Shown here in pieces: positions 16,043 to 26,687 of a DNA stretch of 64,000 nt. Below the pieces are notes generated by a model. It ran no database searches, was not told the DNA's origin, and saw only the letters and a list, made by a program, of their open reading frames with translations. How positions within the stretch are numbered: the stretch's first letter is position 1; each line of letters starts with the position of its first letter. Where the stretch lies: NCBI RefSeq assembly GCF_030209575.1, contig NZ_JARVRS010000001.1:3410001-3474000 (forward strand). The letters are read 5' to 3'. The position numbers and the translations under genes were made by a program. This stretch comes from Leifsonia sp. fls2-241-R2A-40a. GTDB lineage: Bacteria; Actinomycetota; Actinomycetes; Actinomycetales; Microbacteriaceae.

Positions 16043-17188
16043 ATGGGAATCCTCAAAACTACCTTCTGGGAAGAGCTCGGTTCGTGGGCTGCCGCCGCCG
16101 GCTGGAACCTCGTGACCGCAGCCTGCATCGTCGGCGGCGCTTTCCTCCTCGCGTGGATCCTGCGGGTGGTGATCCGCAAGGTGGTGGCGCGGATCGTCTC
16201 CGGTGTGAAGAAGGGGCAGAACGTCAGCGACACCCAGGCGCTGGTGAACTCCCCGCTCGCCGCGGTCCGCCTGGTGCAGCGCACCCGCACTCTCGGCTCG
16301 GTCCTCACCAACATCGTGCACGTGACGATCGGCATCATCGCCATCCTCCTCATCGTGCAGACGTTCGCCCCGAACGTGCTCGGCTCGTTCGCCCTCCTCA
16401 CGGCAGCACTCGGCGCCGGTCTCGGTTTCGGTGCGCAGAACATCGTCAAAGACGTGCTCAACGGCCTGTTCATGGTCATGGAGGACCAGCTGGGCGTCGG
16501 CGACGTCGTCGACCTCGGCCCTGCGACCGGTGTCGTGGAAGCGGTCGGCATCCGCGTCACGCTGGTGCGCGACGTGAACGGCACGCTCTGGTTCGTCCGT
16601 AACGGCGAGATCCTGCGCGTGGGCAACATGTCGATGGGCTGGGCGCGCGTCATCATCGATCTGGCCGTCCCCTACGACGCCGACGTGCAGGCGGTGCAGG
16701 AGAAGATGATGGAGACCGCGACTGCGCTGGCGACGAGCACGAAGTGGCGCTCCCGCATCCTCGAGAAGCCCGAAGTGTGGGGCATCGAGTCGATCTCGGC
16801 CGATGCCATCATCCTCCGGGTGGTGCTCAAGACCCGCACCACCGCGAAGGACGACGTCTCGCGGGAGCTGCGCAGGCGACTCAAGGAGTCGCTGGACGAG
16901 ATGGGCGTCAAGCTGCCGTCGCTCTCGGCGGTCGTGCTCTCGGGCTTCGACAGCGCGGGCAGCGTGTCCGGTGCGAAGCCGCCGAAGACGCGGCCCAGCA
17001 CGGTCGTCGCTCCTGAGACGCCACTGAAGGGTCGCAAGGCCCGCGCCGCCGCTAAGCGGCAGCCGGCCGACCCGGGCGCCGTGCGAATCACGCCGGTGGA
17101 CCCGCCGCAACCGAAAGCACCGCGCGCGCCCGCACAGCCGCGCACGCCGAAGCCTCCCACGACCCGACCGGAAGGCGGCCCCGAATGA
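16043..17188 (+). CDS. mscS: Small-conductance mechanosensitive channel, MscS family
   Basis: The 381-residue membrane channel releases solutes when the membrane is stretched by osmotic downshock. Membrane segments lie near residues 18-40, 85-112 and in the pore helix LLTAALGAGLGFGAQNIVKDVLNG, where the alternating Gly and Ala residues pack as in MscS TM3. The beta domain follows (LGVGDVVDLGPATGVVEAVGIRVT, then FVRNGEI). The last 75 residues are a Lys, Pro and Arg-rich tail not present in the E. coli protein, probably disordered in the cytoplasm. Its TGA overlaps the globin start (ATGA). Confidence 0.9.
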   Translation: MGILKTTFWEELGSWAAAAGWNLVTAACIVGGAFLLAWILRVVIRKVVARIVSGVKKGQNVSDTQALVNSPLAAVRLVQRTRTLGSVLTNIVHVTIGIIAILLIVQTFAPNVLGSFALLTAALGAGLGFGAQNIVKDVLNGLFMVMEDQLGVGDVVDLGPATGVVEAVGIRVTLVRDVNGTLWFVRNGEILRVGNMSMGWARVIIDLAVPYDADVQAVQEKMMETATALATSTKWRSRILEKPEVWGIESISADAIILRVVLKTRTTAKDDVSRELRRRLKESLDEMGVKLPSLSAVVLSGFDSAGSVSGAKPPKTRPSTVVAPETPLKGRKARAAAKRQPADPGAVRITPVDPPQPKAPRAPAQPRTPKPPTTRPEGGPE

Positions 17189-17592
17189 GCATCCCGATCA
17201 TCCCGACCGGGCCTCAGCCGAACTTCTTCGACCAGATCGGCGGTCACGAGACCTTCGTGCGCCTCGTGGACACGTTCTACCGTGGCGTCGCCGACGACTC
17301 CGTGCTGCGGCCGATGTACCCGGAGGAGGACCTAGGCCCCGCGAAGGAGCGGCTCACGCTGTTCCTGGAGCAGTACTGGGGCGGCCCGACGACGTACAGC
17401 GAGCAGCGCGGCCACCCCCGGCTCCGGATGCGGCACAACCCGTTCACGGTGAACCCGGACGCCCGCGACCGGTGGCTCGCGCACATGCGCTCGGCGGTCG
17501 ATGAGCTCGGTCTCCCCCCGCTGCAGGACGAGACGCTCTGGAATTACCTGGAGCGGGCGGCGTTCGCTATGGTCAACACATTCGAGGAGTAG
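17185..17592 (+). CDS. glbO: Truncated haemoglobin, group II (trHbO)
   Basis: The 135-residue 2-on-2 globin binds haem and O2. The proximal His is in RLRMRHNPF, the B10 Tyr in VDTFYRGV and the G8 Trp in ARDRWLAHM, which together define group II (trHbO). LFLEQYWGGP is the conserved pre-F region. Mycobacterial GlbO is membrane-associated and linked to O2 handling or peroxide chemistry; whether that applies here is inference. The gene is translationally coupled to mscS by a four-base overlap. Confidence 0.9.
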   Translation: MSIPIIPTGPQPNFFDQIGGHETFVRLVDTFYRGVADDSVLRPMYPEEDLGPAKERLTLFLEQYWGGPTTYSEQRGHPRLRMRHNPFTVNPDARDRWLAHMRSAVDELGLPPLQDETLWNYLERAAFAMVNTFEE

Positions 17593-17626
17593 CCCTCCCG
17601 CCATCCCAGTGCCGAAGGAGACACGG

Positions 17627-19273
<1,647 letters not shown>

Positions 19274-19318
19274 ACCCGGCGGGCGCCTACCCTCGTCGCG
19301 CGCTCCCCCCCCGCCGCG

Positions 19319-20005
19319 TCAGCGGCGGAGGGACCAGGAGACGCGGCGGACCAGCGTGTGGCCGCGGCGGGTGGTGAGGCGCGTCCACGGGCCCGTCTCG
19401 TGGATGGTGACGACGTCGTCGTCTCCGGCGAAGCCGAGACTGTCGGCGGCGAAGGCCGCACCGGCCGGGATGTACTCCAGACCGTCGATCGGGCGACCCC
19501 AGACCTCGGCGCGGACCCGCTGGACCAGCTGCTCGCCCGTCCCCGTCGGCACGGCTTCGGCCACCTCCGCGACGCCGGACTTCGCCGTCGACTGCAGCAG
19601 GGACGAAGAGGTCTCGCCGACCTTCTGCCAACCGCCGCGCGGCGGCGAGATCCCGGCCCAGGTGACCGTGGAGACCTCGAGCGGCAGGCGGATCTCGACC
19701 GGACCGGCCTCATCGGCAGCGGCCTCGGCGCCCTCGCGGGCACGCGCCACGCGGTCGAGCAGCGAGCGGATCGGCACGACTGCGTCGAACTCGACGCCGC
19801 CGCCGGTCGCGAAGGTCCGCAGGCCCAGCACCGTCGGCGTCTCGTCGAGCAACCCGCGCGGGTACAGGATCGCCGTGTACACGGCGAGAACGCCCGATCC
19901 GGCGATCAGGCGCACGGAGCCCTCCTCGACACGGGCCGCCCTCGACAGATAGGTCTGAAGATCGGCGACGGCGAGGGTATCCACAAGAGAAAACGACTGA
20001 TCCAT
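19319..20005 (-). CDS. Conserved actinobacterial protein of unknown function
   Basis: The 228-residue soluble protein starts MDQSFSLVDTLAVADLQTYLSRAARVEEGSVRLI and ends RLTTRRGHTLVRRVSWSLRR. I see no transmembrane segment, cofactor motif or repeat. Mixed alpha/beta composition with a GVLAVYTAILYPRGLLDETPTVLGLR stretch is typical of an uncharacterised family found in Microbacteriaceae and relatives. It diverges from tesB with only 42 bases between the start codons, and the two promoters seem to share their -10 region. It ends 46 bases from the convergent FAD dehydrogenase, across a run of nine C residues (19304-19312). Confidence 0.65.
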   Translation of the reverse strand: MDQSFSLVDTLAVADLQTYLSRAARVEEGSVRLIAGSGVLAVYTAILYPRGLLDETPTVLGLRTFATGGGVEFDAVVPIRSLLDRVARAREGAEAAADEAGPVEIRLPLEVSTVTWAGISPPRGGWQKVGETSSSLLQSTAKSGVAEVAEAVPTGTGEQLVQRVRAEVWGRPIDGLEYIPAGAAFAADSLGFAGDDDVVTIHETGPWTRLTTRRGHTLVRRVSWSLRR

Positions 20006-20013
20006 CGGGTGTC

Positions 20014-20020
20014 TAAACTA
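20014..20020. promoter_or_regulatory. Overlapping divergent -10 elements for tesB and the 19319 gene
   Basis: TAAACT on the plus strand (20014-20019) overlaps TAGTTT on the minus strand (20020-20015). Transcription could start in only one direction at a time. Confidence 0.4.
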
Positions 20021-20047
20021 CCAACAGACCACCGACTTGGAGGCACC

Positions 20048-20923
20048 GTGACCGAGCCCCTGGCTTCTCTTCTCACCGCGCTCGATCTGACCGACACCGG
20101 CGCGCGCACGAGCGAGGACATCTTCACCGGCCCTTCGCAGTGGATGCCGTTGGGCCGGGTGTTCGGCGGCCAGGTGCTCGCCCAGTCCATCGTGGCCGCG
20201 ACGCGGACCGTGGAGGATGACCGCAGCATCCACTCGATGCACGGATACTTCCTGCGCCCGGGCGACGTGAACTTCCCCATCACGTTCTCGGTGGACCGCA
20301 TCCACGACGGCCGTTCGTTCTCCACCCGGCGCACACAGGCCTACCAGAACGGTCTGCCGATCCTGTCGATGATCGCCTCGTACCAGACGGAGGACGAGGG
20401 CATCGAGCACCAGGATGCGATGCCCGAGGGACTTCCGGAGCCGGAGAGCCTGCCGTCGACGGCCACCTCGCTGGAGGATGTGCGGCATCCGGTCGCCCAG
20501 TATTGGGCCAGCCAGCGGCCATTCGACATGCGGCATGTGACCTCGCCGATCTACCTCTCCGTCGAGGGCGAGCACGTCGCCCAGCAGGCCGTGTGGTTCC
20601 GCACCATCGGCGAGATGCCGGACGACCCGGCTCTGCACCGCGCCGCCCTCGCCTACGCGAGCGACTACACGATCATGGAGTCGGTGATGCGCCGCCACGG
20701 CATCGCCTGGGCGACGCCCGGCCTCAAGGCTGCGAGCCTCGACCACGCGATGTGGTGGCACCGCCCCGCGCGGGTGGACGAGTGGCTGCTGTACGTGCAG
20801 GAGTCGCCCACCGCGGGCGGCGGTCGCGGGCTTTCTCAGGGGCGCATCTTCACCCGTGACGGCGTGCTGGTGGCGAGCGTGGCGCAGGAGGCGACCATCC
20901 GCCTGCCGCACGGCGACGACTGA
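20048..20923 (+). CDS. tesB: Acyl-CoA thioesterase II
   Basis: The 291-residue double-hotdog thioesterase hydrolyses fatty acyl-CoA to free acid and CoA. The GTG at 20048 has GGAGG at optimal spacing. The first hotdog domain carries PLGRVFGGQVLAQSIVAATRTV, and SMHGYFLRPGDVNFPITFSVDRIHDGRSF is the hallmark TesB sequence. The second domain carries SLDHAMWWHRPARVDEWLLY with the catalytic Asp, and SQGRIFTRDGVLVASVAQEATIR at the C-terminus. The length and ending match the actinobacterial TesB group. Confidence 0.93.
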   Translation: MTEPLASLLTALDLTDTGARTSEDIFTGPSQWMPLGRVFGGQVLAQSIVAATRTVEDDRSIHSMHGYFLRPGDVNFPITFSVDRIHDGRSFSTRRTQAYQNGLPILSMIASYQTEDEGIEHQDAMPEGLPEPESLPSTATSLEDVRHPVAQYWASQRPFDMRHVTSPIYLSVEGEHVAQQAVWFRTIGEMPDDPALHRAALAYASDYTIMESVMRRHGIAWATPGLKAASLDHAMWWHRPARVDEWLLYVQESPTAGGGRGLSQGRIFTRDGVLVASVAQEATIRLPHGDD

Positions 20924-20936
20924 GCAGCGGCCGACC

Positions 20937-21659
20937 TCAGCCGAAGGTGCTCCGGAGCAGCACCGTGCCGTCGCCGGCCGAGCGGATGTCGACGGTCGCG
21001 ATGTCGGAGAGCGGGATGCTCGTGGTCGCGACCGGATCGGCCACGGTTCCTTCGTCCGCGGTCCAGGTCGAGATCTGGTGCTGCGCTCCGGCACGGTCGG
21101 TGATGACCATCGCGTACGTCCACTCGTGACCGCCGCCCTGAGCGCCGACGTGCGCGTAGCGGCAGCGGGAGTCGATGCGGGTGCCCCACGGCTCGGAAGT
21201 CAGGCGCAGGTCTGCGGTGAGCGCGCTCGGCTCGACCTGCTGCATGACGACGCTCGCTGCGGGGGCCGTTCCCGGCTGCAGTGCGGCAGGAAGCAGGAAT
21301 GCCGCGATGCCCACGACGACGGCAGCGGCCGCAGCGGACAGACCGGCCACCAGCCACCGCGACCGGACGCGACGCCGACGGACCTGGTGGAGCAGGGACG
21401 GGAGCAGCTCCGGGCCAGGACCGGGAGTCGCCGCGCCCTCTCCCGGCTCGGCCACGGGCGGTTCGTCGTCCAGGAGCGCGTTCGCCTGCTCGCGCGGCAC
21501 GCGGCTCAGGATGCCCGGCATCCCGGCCAGTTCGCCGACAGCTTCGGCGCAGCGCTCGCACTCGCGCAGGTGCGCCTCGAACTCGCGCCTCTCGACCGGC
21601 GAGAGCGCACCGAGCACGTAGGCGGCATCCCAGGTGGCGAACTCGTCGTGCGTGGTCAT
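20937..21659 (-). CDS. rslA: Zinc-finger anti-sigma factor, RslA/RskA type
   Basis: The 240-residue single-pass membrane protein has the N-terminal anti-sigma module WDAAYVLGALSPVERREFEAH followed by the zinc motif H30-x3-C34-x2-C37 (HLRECERC). One membrane helix lies near residues 99-122, and the extracytoplasmic domain of about 115 residues starts after ALQPGTAPAAS and ends in VDIRSAGDGTVLLRSTFG. It should hold the sigma factor encoded just upstream at the membrane until the zinc site is oxidised or the protein cleaved. ATGA overlap with the sigma gene ensures coupled synthesis. The CxxC zinc site makes redox sensing plausible, as described for mycobacterial RslA. Confidence 0.85.
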   Translation of the reverse strand: MTTHDEFATWDAAYVLGALSPVERREFEAHLRECERCAEAVGELAGMPGILSRVPREQANALLDDEPPVAEPGEGAATPGPGPELLPSLLHQVRRRRVRSRWLVAGLSAAAAAVVVGIAAFLLPAALQPGTAPAASVVMQQVEPSALTADLRLTSEPWGTRIDSRCRYAHVGAQGGGHEWTYAMVITDRAGAQHQISTWTADEGTVADPVATTSIPLSDIATVDIRSAGDGTVLLRSTFG

Positions 21660-22168
21660 CGTTCCGTCACCCCTCTTTCCTGGAGCGCGAGCCGGAGGGC
21701 CCGCAGACCGTAGTGCAGCCGCGACTTGACGGTGCCTTCCGGGATGTCGAGCTCGCGGGCGATCTCGGCGACCGACCGTCCGCCGTAGTACGCGTGGACG
21801 ATGACCGCCCGGTGCTCCACGGAGAGCTCGGCCAGGGCATCGGAGACCAGCCACGAGTCGAGGACGGCGTCCGCCTCGCTGTCGGGTGCCGGCCGCTCCG
21901 GGAGGTCGTCCGTGCCGAACTCATGGCGGTAGTGGGCGCTGCGCCGGCCGTCGATGACCAGATTGCGTGCGACGGTGAAGAGCCAGGTGCGCGCCGACTG
22001 CTGAGACTGGTCGAGGACGGACGGCTTGCGCCACGCGCGCAGCAGCGTCTCCTGCACGACGTCGTCGGCCATGGCCGTGTCGCCGGTGAGGTGCACGACG
22101 TACCGCCACACGGCCTGCGCGTGCTGGTCGTGCAGCTCGCGCAGCAGGCGGGCGTCCTCCTCCGGCAT
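21656..22168 (-). CDS. sigL: ECF-family RNA polymerase sigma factor, SigL/SigK-like
   Basis: The 170-residue sigma factor has region 2 (LRELHDQHAQAVWRYVVHLTG, ADDVVQETLLRAWRKP, TWLFTVARNLVIDGRR) and region 4 (LAELSVEHRAVIVHAYYGGRSVAEIARELDIPEGTVKSRLHYGLRALR) with nothing between but a short linker, as expected for ECF factors. The ATG at 22168 follows GGAGGTGG. The promoter upstream reads TGAACC-N16-CGTG, and an identical element faces the Rieske gene on the other side. I recall this as the consensus of mycobacterial SigL; the assignment to that group also fits the anti-sigma partner. The gene symbol is given on this basis and needs a tree. Confidence 0.85.
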   Translation of the reverse strand: MPEEDARLLRELHDQHAQAVWRYVVHLTGDTAMADDVVQETLLRAWRKPSVLDQSQQSARTWLFTVARNLVIDGRRSAHYRHEFGTDDLPERPAPDSEADAVLDSWLVSDALAELSVEHRAVIVHAYYGGRSVAEIARELDIPEGTVKSRLHYGLRALRLALQERGVTER

Positions 22169-22186
22169 GTCCACCTCCACCTCGTA

Positions 22187-22212
22187 CACGATGCAGCGGA
22201 CGGAAAGGTTCA
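22187..22212 (-). promoter_or_regulatory. ECF promoter of the sigma/anti-sigma operon
   Basis: On the minus strand TGAACC (22212-22207), 16 bases and CGTG (22190-22187) match, exactly in spacing and core, the element facing the Rieske gene. It predicts autoregulation by the encoded sigma factor. Confidence 0.7.
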
Positions 22213-22224
22213 CACACCATCGTT

Positions 22225-22250
22225 TGAACCGACCGCAGGACTGTCTCGTG
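22225..22250 (+). promoter_or_regulatory. ECF promoter of the Rieske-DUF2231 operon
   Basis: TGAACC (22225-22230), 16 bases and CGTG (22247-22250). The two -35 elements stand back to back, 12 bases apart. The leader to the ATG at 22292 is about 35 bases and carries GGGAGGAAA. Confidence 0.72.
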
Positions 22251-22291
22251 AATACCGTAGAAGACGCATCCGTCGAACGGGAGGAAATCGT

Positions 22292-22744
22292 ATGAACGAC
22301 CACGCACCGCTCACCCGCCGCACCCTCATGTCGATCGGTGGTGCGTCCGCCGGCGCTCTGCTGCTGGCCGCTTGCACCCCCGGGGGCGCGGACAGTGCCA
22401 ACGGTTCCGGTGGTGGCTCGGACGGCGGTTCGTCCTCGGGCGGAGGCGGCGGCTCCGCCGAGGTGTCGCTGGCGTCCATCCCCGTCGGTGGGGCCGTGTC
22501 GGCCACCCTGGCAGGGAAGCCGATCGTCGTCTCGCAGCCGACGGCGGGTCAGGTGGTGGCGTTCAGTGCCGTCTGCACCCATCAGGGATGCACGGTGGCA
22601 CCGCAGGGCAAGGAGTTCGACTGCCCGTGCCACGGTTCGCGCTTCGACGGGACGACCGGCGATGTGCTCAATGGTCCCGCCCGCGATCCCCTGCCGAAGC
22701 TGTCGGCGAAGGTCTCGGGCGACTCCGTCACGGTCACGGAGTAG
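22292..22744 (+). CDS. Tat-exported Rieske iron-sulfur lipoprotein
   Basis: The 150-residue precursor has a twin-arginine signal (TRRTLM, residues 8-13) ending in a lipobox LLAAC with the acylated Cys at 28, then a Gly/Ser-rich tether of about 25 residues. The Rieske fold carries CTHQGC (Cys95, His97, Cys100) and CPCHGSRF (Cys111, Cys113, His114): Cys95, His97, Cys111 and His114 bind the 2Fe-2S cluster, and Cys100 and Cys113 form the disulfide. It acts on the outer face of the membrane as a one-electron carrier; the donor and acceptor are not known. It is transcribed from the same ECF promoter type as the divergent sigma gene. Confidence 0.92.
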   Translation: MNDHAPLTRRTLMSIGGASAGALLLAACTPGGADSANGSGGGSDGGSSSGGGGGSAEVSLASIPVGGAVSATLAGKPIVVSQPTAGQVVAFSAVCTHQGCTVAPQGKEFDCPCHGSRFDGTTGDVLNGPARDPLPKLSAKVSGDSVTVTE

Positions 22745-22752
22745 CCGTCGAC

Positions 22753-23274
22753 ATGGAGGTCAACGGGCTCCCGATTCACGTCCTCCTCGTCCACTTCGTG
22801 GTCGTGCTGGTACCGCTGACCGCGATCGCGGCCGTGCTGGTGCCTGTGTGGCCCGCCGCCCGGCGGCGTCTGGGCATCGTCGTGCCGCTGCTCGCGCTGG
22901 CCGATCTCATCCTGGTGCCCGTCGTGATGGAGGCGGGCCAGTGGTTGCAGGCGCGCGTCCCGTCGACGCCGCTGATCCTGGCGCATGCGGCCCTCGGGAT
23001 GACGCTGCTTCCGTGGGTCATCGCCCTGTTCGTGTACAGCGTCCTGCAGTGGGGGTGGTTCTTCTTGTTCGATCGGCCCGACTCGCCGCGCCGGCCCGGA
23101 GCCACCGTGCGGCGTGTGGTGGTCGTGGTGCTGACCGTGGTCGGGCTGGTGATCGCCGTCGGGACCATCGTGGATGTCGTCCTGATCGGCGAGGCGGGCT
23201 CGCGGGCGATCTGGCAGAACTCGTTCAGCCCGACGCCGTTGCCGACCACGCCGTCGCCGACGCCCTCGCCCTGA
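22753..23274 (+). CDS. DUF2231-like membrane protein
   Basis: The 173-residue protein starts MEVNGLPIHVLLVHFVVVLVPL, the usual N-terminus of DUF2231 proteins, with paired histidines (PIH and LVH) in the first helix. Four membrane helices lie near residues 8-30, 38-58, 75-98 and 118-140. The C-terminus is a Pro/Thr/Ser tail. In related proteins the conserved histidines may hold haem or metal, which would suit a role as electron partner of the Rieske lipoprotein encoded eight bases upstream. Partnership is inferred from the operon, not from the sequence. It stops four bases before the convergent thioesterase gene. Confidence 0.8.
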   Translation: MEVNGLPIHVLLVHFVVVLVPLTAIAAVLVPVWPAARRRLGIVVPLLALADLILVPVVMEAGQWLQARVPSTPLILAHAALGMTLLPWVIALFVYSVLQWGWFFLFDRPDSPRRPGATVRRVVVVVLTVVGLVIAVGTIVDVVLIGEAGSRAIWQNSFSPTPLPTTPSPTPSP

Positions 23275-23277
23275 GGC

Positions 23278-23766
23278 TCAGGAGCGCTTGGCGAAGGCGA
23301 CCGGCTCGTCGAGGTAGGGCGTCCAGGCGTCGCGCTCGCGGTCGTTGATGCGGCGCGGGCGCTGGCTGGCCGCGTCGACGAGCACGATGGTGGTCGCGGC
23401 GCGCGAGTACAGCGTCCTCGGTTCGGTGCTCTCGGGCGACCACACTTCGTAGCAGACTTCGAGGCTGGCTCCCCCGAGCCGCCCGAGCCAGAGCTGCACG
23501 TCGAGCGGCTGGCGCAGGTACGGGATGGGCGCCAGGTACTCGATCTCCTGCCGGGCGATCAGGGTCAGCGTGTCGGCGCCCGGCCGCCCGTCGAGGACCG
23601 CGGTGGAACCGCCCACGGCTTCACCGCTGCCCTCGGGGGCGTCGTCGGTCGCCCAGAACGCCTCGATGCGCGCCTCCTCGAGGAGGCGCAGCATCTCGGC
23701 GTTGTTGACGTGACCGTACGCGTCGAGGTCGCTCCAGCGGAGCTTGATCGGTACGTGGAGTCGCAT
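23278..23766 (-). CDS. Hotdog-fold acyl-CoA thioesterase (4HBT family)
   Basis: The 162-residue protein starts MRLHVPIKLRWSDLDAYGHVNNAEMLRLLEEARIEAF, the canonical 4-hydroxybenzoyl-CoA thioesterase motif with the catalytic Asp in DLDAYGHVNN. EIEYLAPIPYLRQPLDVQLWLGRLGGASLEV continues the hotdog sheet. Such single-domain enzymes cleave medium- or short-chain acyl-CoA and aryl-CoA. It starts 11 bases after the ettA stop and is probably cotranscribed with it. Confidence 0.88.
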   Translation of the reverse strand: MRLHVPIKLRWSDLDAYGHVNNAEMLRLLEEARIEAFWATDDAPEGSGEAVGGSTAVLDGRPGADTLTLIARQEIEYLAPIPYLRQPLDVQLWLGRLGGASLEVCYEVWSPESTEPRTLYSRAATTIVLVDAASQRPRRINDRERDAWTPYLDEPVAFAKRS

Positions 23767-23777
23767 GTCGCGTGCGC

Positions 23778-25460
<1,683 letters not shown>

Positions 25461-25541
25461 TCTTCTTCTCAAACTCCCTGTCGTCGGCTTACTGCCGTAT
25501 TCGAGGATACCGGCCCTGCGCGCGCATCAGGGCGGCTCGGG

Positions 25542-26060
25542 CTACCAGTCGATCGCCCGGGTCTGCCCGATGAGGCACGTTCCGGTCGACAGCACGGGCG
25601 TGACGATGCTGTTGTAGCCGCCCGCGTCGGCGCCGCTCTGGCCGATCAGGCACGTGTCTCCCATCCGGACGGAGAACTGGATGGAGTTCGCCTTGAGCCC
25701 GATGGTCGTGGTGTCGACCGTGAGCTGCATGTCGGCCCTCGTGAACCCGGCGGCGACCAGGGCGTCGATGAAGTCGCGCCCCTGGGCGTTCGGGTTCGCC
25801 GCCAGTGTTGCGCGGTTGACCTGGTCGAAGTACGGCAGGTTCTGCTCGGCCGTCCCGCCGGGCACCAGCGCGATGGCAGCGGGCGCGGTGGGGGTCGGCG
25901 TGGCGGAGGGGGCCGCCGTCGTCGACGTTGGAACGGGCGACGCGGTCGGTGCCGCTCCCGCGGTGCACCCGCTCAGCGCGAGGGTCAGGGCGAGCGCGAG
26001 CCCGAGCACCGGGGCCGTCGCGGCGAAGACCCTGGCTCGTCGGGGCGCGGAATACGGCAT
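25542..26060 (-). CDS. Lipoprotein of the DUF6993 type
   Basis: The 172-residue precursor has a positively charged N-terminus (MPYSAPRRARVF), a hydrophobic helix and the lipobox LALSGC, then a Thr/Pro/Ser-rich tether (about residues 25-55). The folded part contains FTRADMQLTVDTTTIGLKANSIQFSVRMGDTCLIGQ and ends STGTCLIGQTRAIDW, with two CLIGQ repeats whose cysteines may be paired. The start at 26060 is decided by a -10 TAGGAT ending seven bases before it, which runs through the competing ATG at 26069. The function is not known. Confidence 0.75.
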   Translation of the reverse strand: MPYSAPRRARVFAATAPVLGLALALTLALSGCTAGAAPTASPVPTSTTAAPSATPTPTAPAAIALVPGGTAEQNLPYFDQVNRATLAANPNAQGRDFIDALVAAGFTRADMQLTVDTTTIGLKANSIQFSVRMGDTCLIGQSGADAGGYNSIVTPVLSTGTCLIGQTRAIDW

Positions 26061-26067
26061 ATCTCGC

Positions 26068-26073
26068 ATCCTA
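26068..26073 (-). promoter_or_regulatory. -10 TAGGAT, predicted leaderless start at 26060
   Basis: TAGGAT ends seven bases before the ATG at 26060. It overlaps the 3' end of the ssb-like gene (stop at 26071). Confidence 0.45.
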
Positions 26074-26493
26074 CGTGGCGGCCGCTGGGATTCCCTCCGC
26101 AGGCGTGGCCGCATCCTCGGCGGCACCGCCATCGGCAGGAGCGGCCGCCCGTGTGAACTCCGATCGCCCCCAGCTCAGGTCGTGGCCGATGGACTCCGCT
26201 TCGATCTCGACCGTCATCCCCGGTTTGTCCCCCGTCCATTCCCGCTGGCACAGCCGCCCGGCGACCAGGACGGGATCGCCCTTCGCGATGCAGTCGGCGG
26301 CGCTGACGGCCAGACGCCGGAAAGCGCTCACCGTGTACCAGTTGCTGCCGCCGTCCTCCCAGGAGGACGCATGACGGTTGTAGCGTCGATGGGTCGTGAC
26401 GAGCCGGAAGCTCGTGATCGGCAGTCCCCCTTCGGTGACCAGGTGGCGCGGCTCGGTGGCGACGAAGCCGCGGACGGCGACGATATCGGACAT
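26071..26493 (-). CDS. Single-stranded DNA-binding protein (OB fold)
   Basis: The 140-residue protein has the SSB OB-fold pattern: VAVRGFVATEPRHLVTEGGLPITSFRLVTTHRRY, NWYTVSAFRRLAVSAADCIAKGDPVLVAGRLCQREW and MTVEIEAESIGHDLSWG. It has a short Ala/Pro tail and no acidic DDxPF tip, so it lacks the usual partner-docking end of the replicative SSB and is probably an accessory paralogue. GGGGAGATC precedes the ATG. The lipoprotein gene starts within a few bases downstream of its stop. Confidence 0.88.
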   Translation of the reverse strand: MSDIVAVRGFVATEPRHLVTEGGLPITSFRLVTTHRRYNRHASSWEDGGSNWYTVSAFRRLAVSAADCIAKGDPVLVAGRLCQREWTGDKPGMTVEIEAESIGHDLSWGRSEFTRAAAPADGGAAEDAATPAEGIPAAAT

Positions 26494-26687
26494 GATCTCC
26501 CCTTTCGGGCCCGCCGCGGTGGCGGGCTCGAGACCACTCTCGCGGCATCCCGGGCCCAGGTGATCGGACCTCGGAGCATCTGTGGACAAGCCGTGGCAAG
26601 ACCCCACTTGTGGAGGAAGTGGGCGAGCTCGCACTGCTGTTAGCGTTCGGTCACCCGAGCACCACGCGATTCACCCGAAGGACGCCA

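Noticed and set aside
19304-19312. Run of nine C residues between two convergent genes
   Set aside because: It lies outside coding sequence at gene ends, so phase variation has no clear target; it may simply be a sequencing-prone homopolymer.
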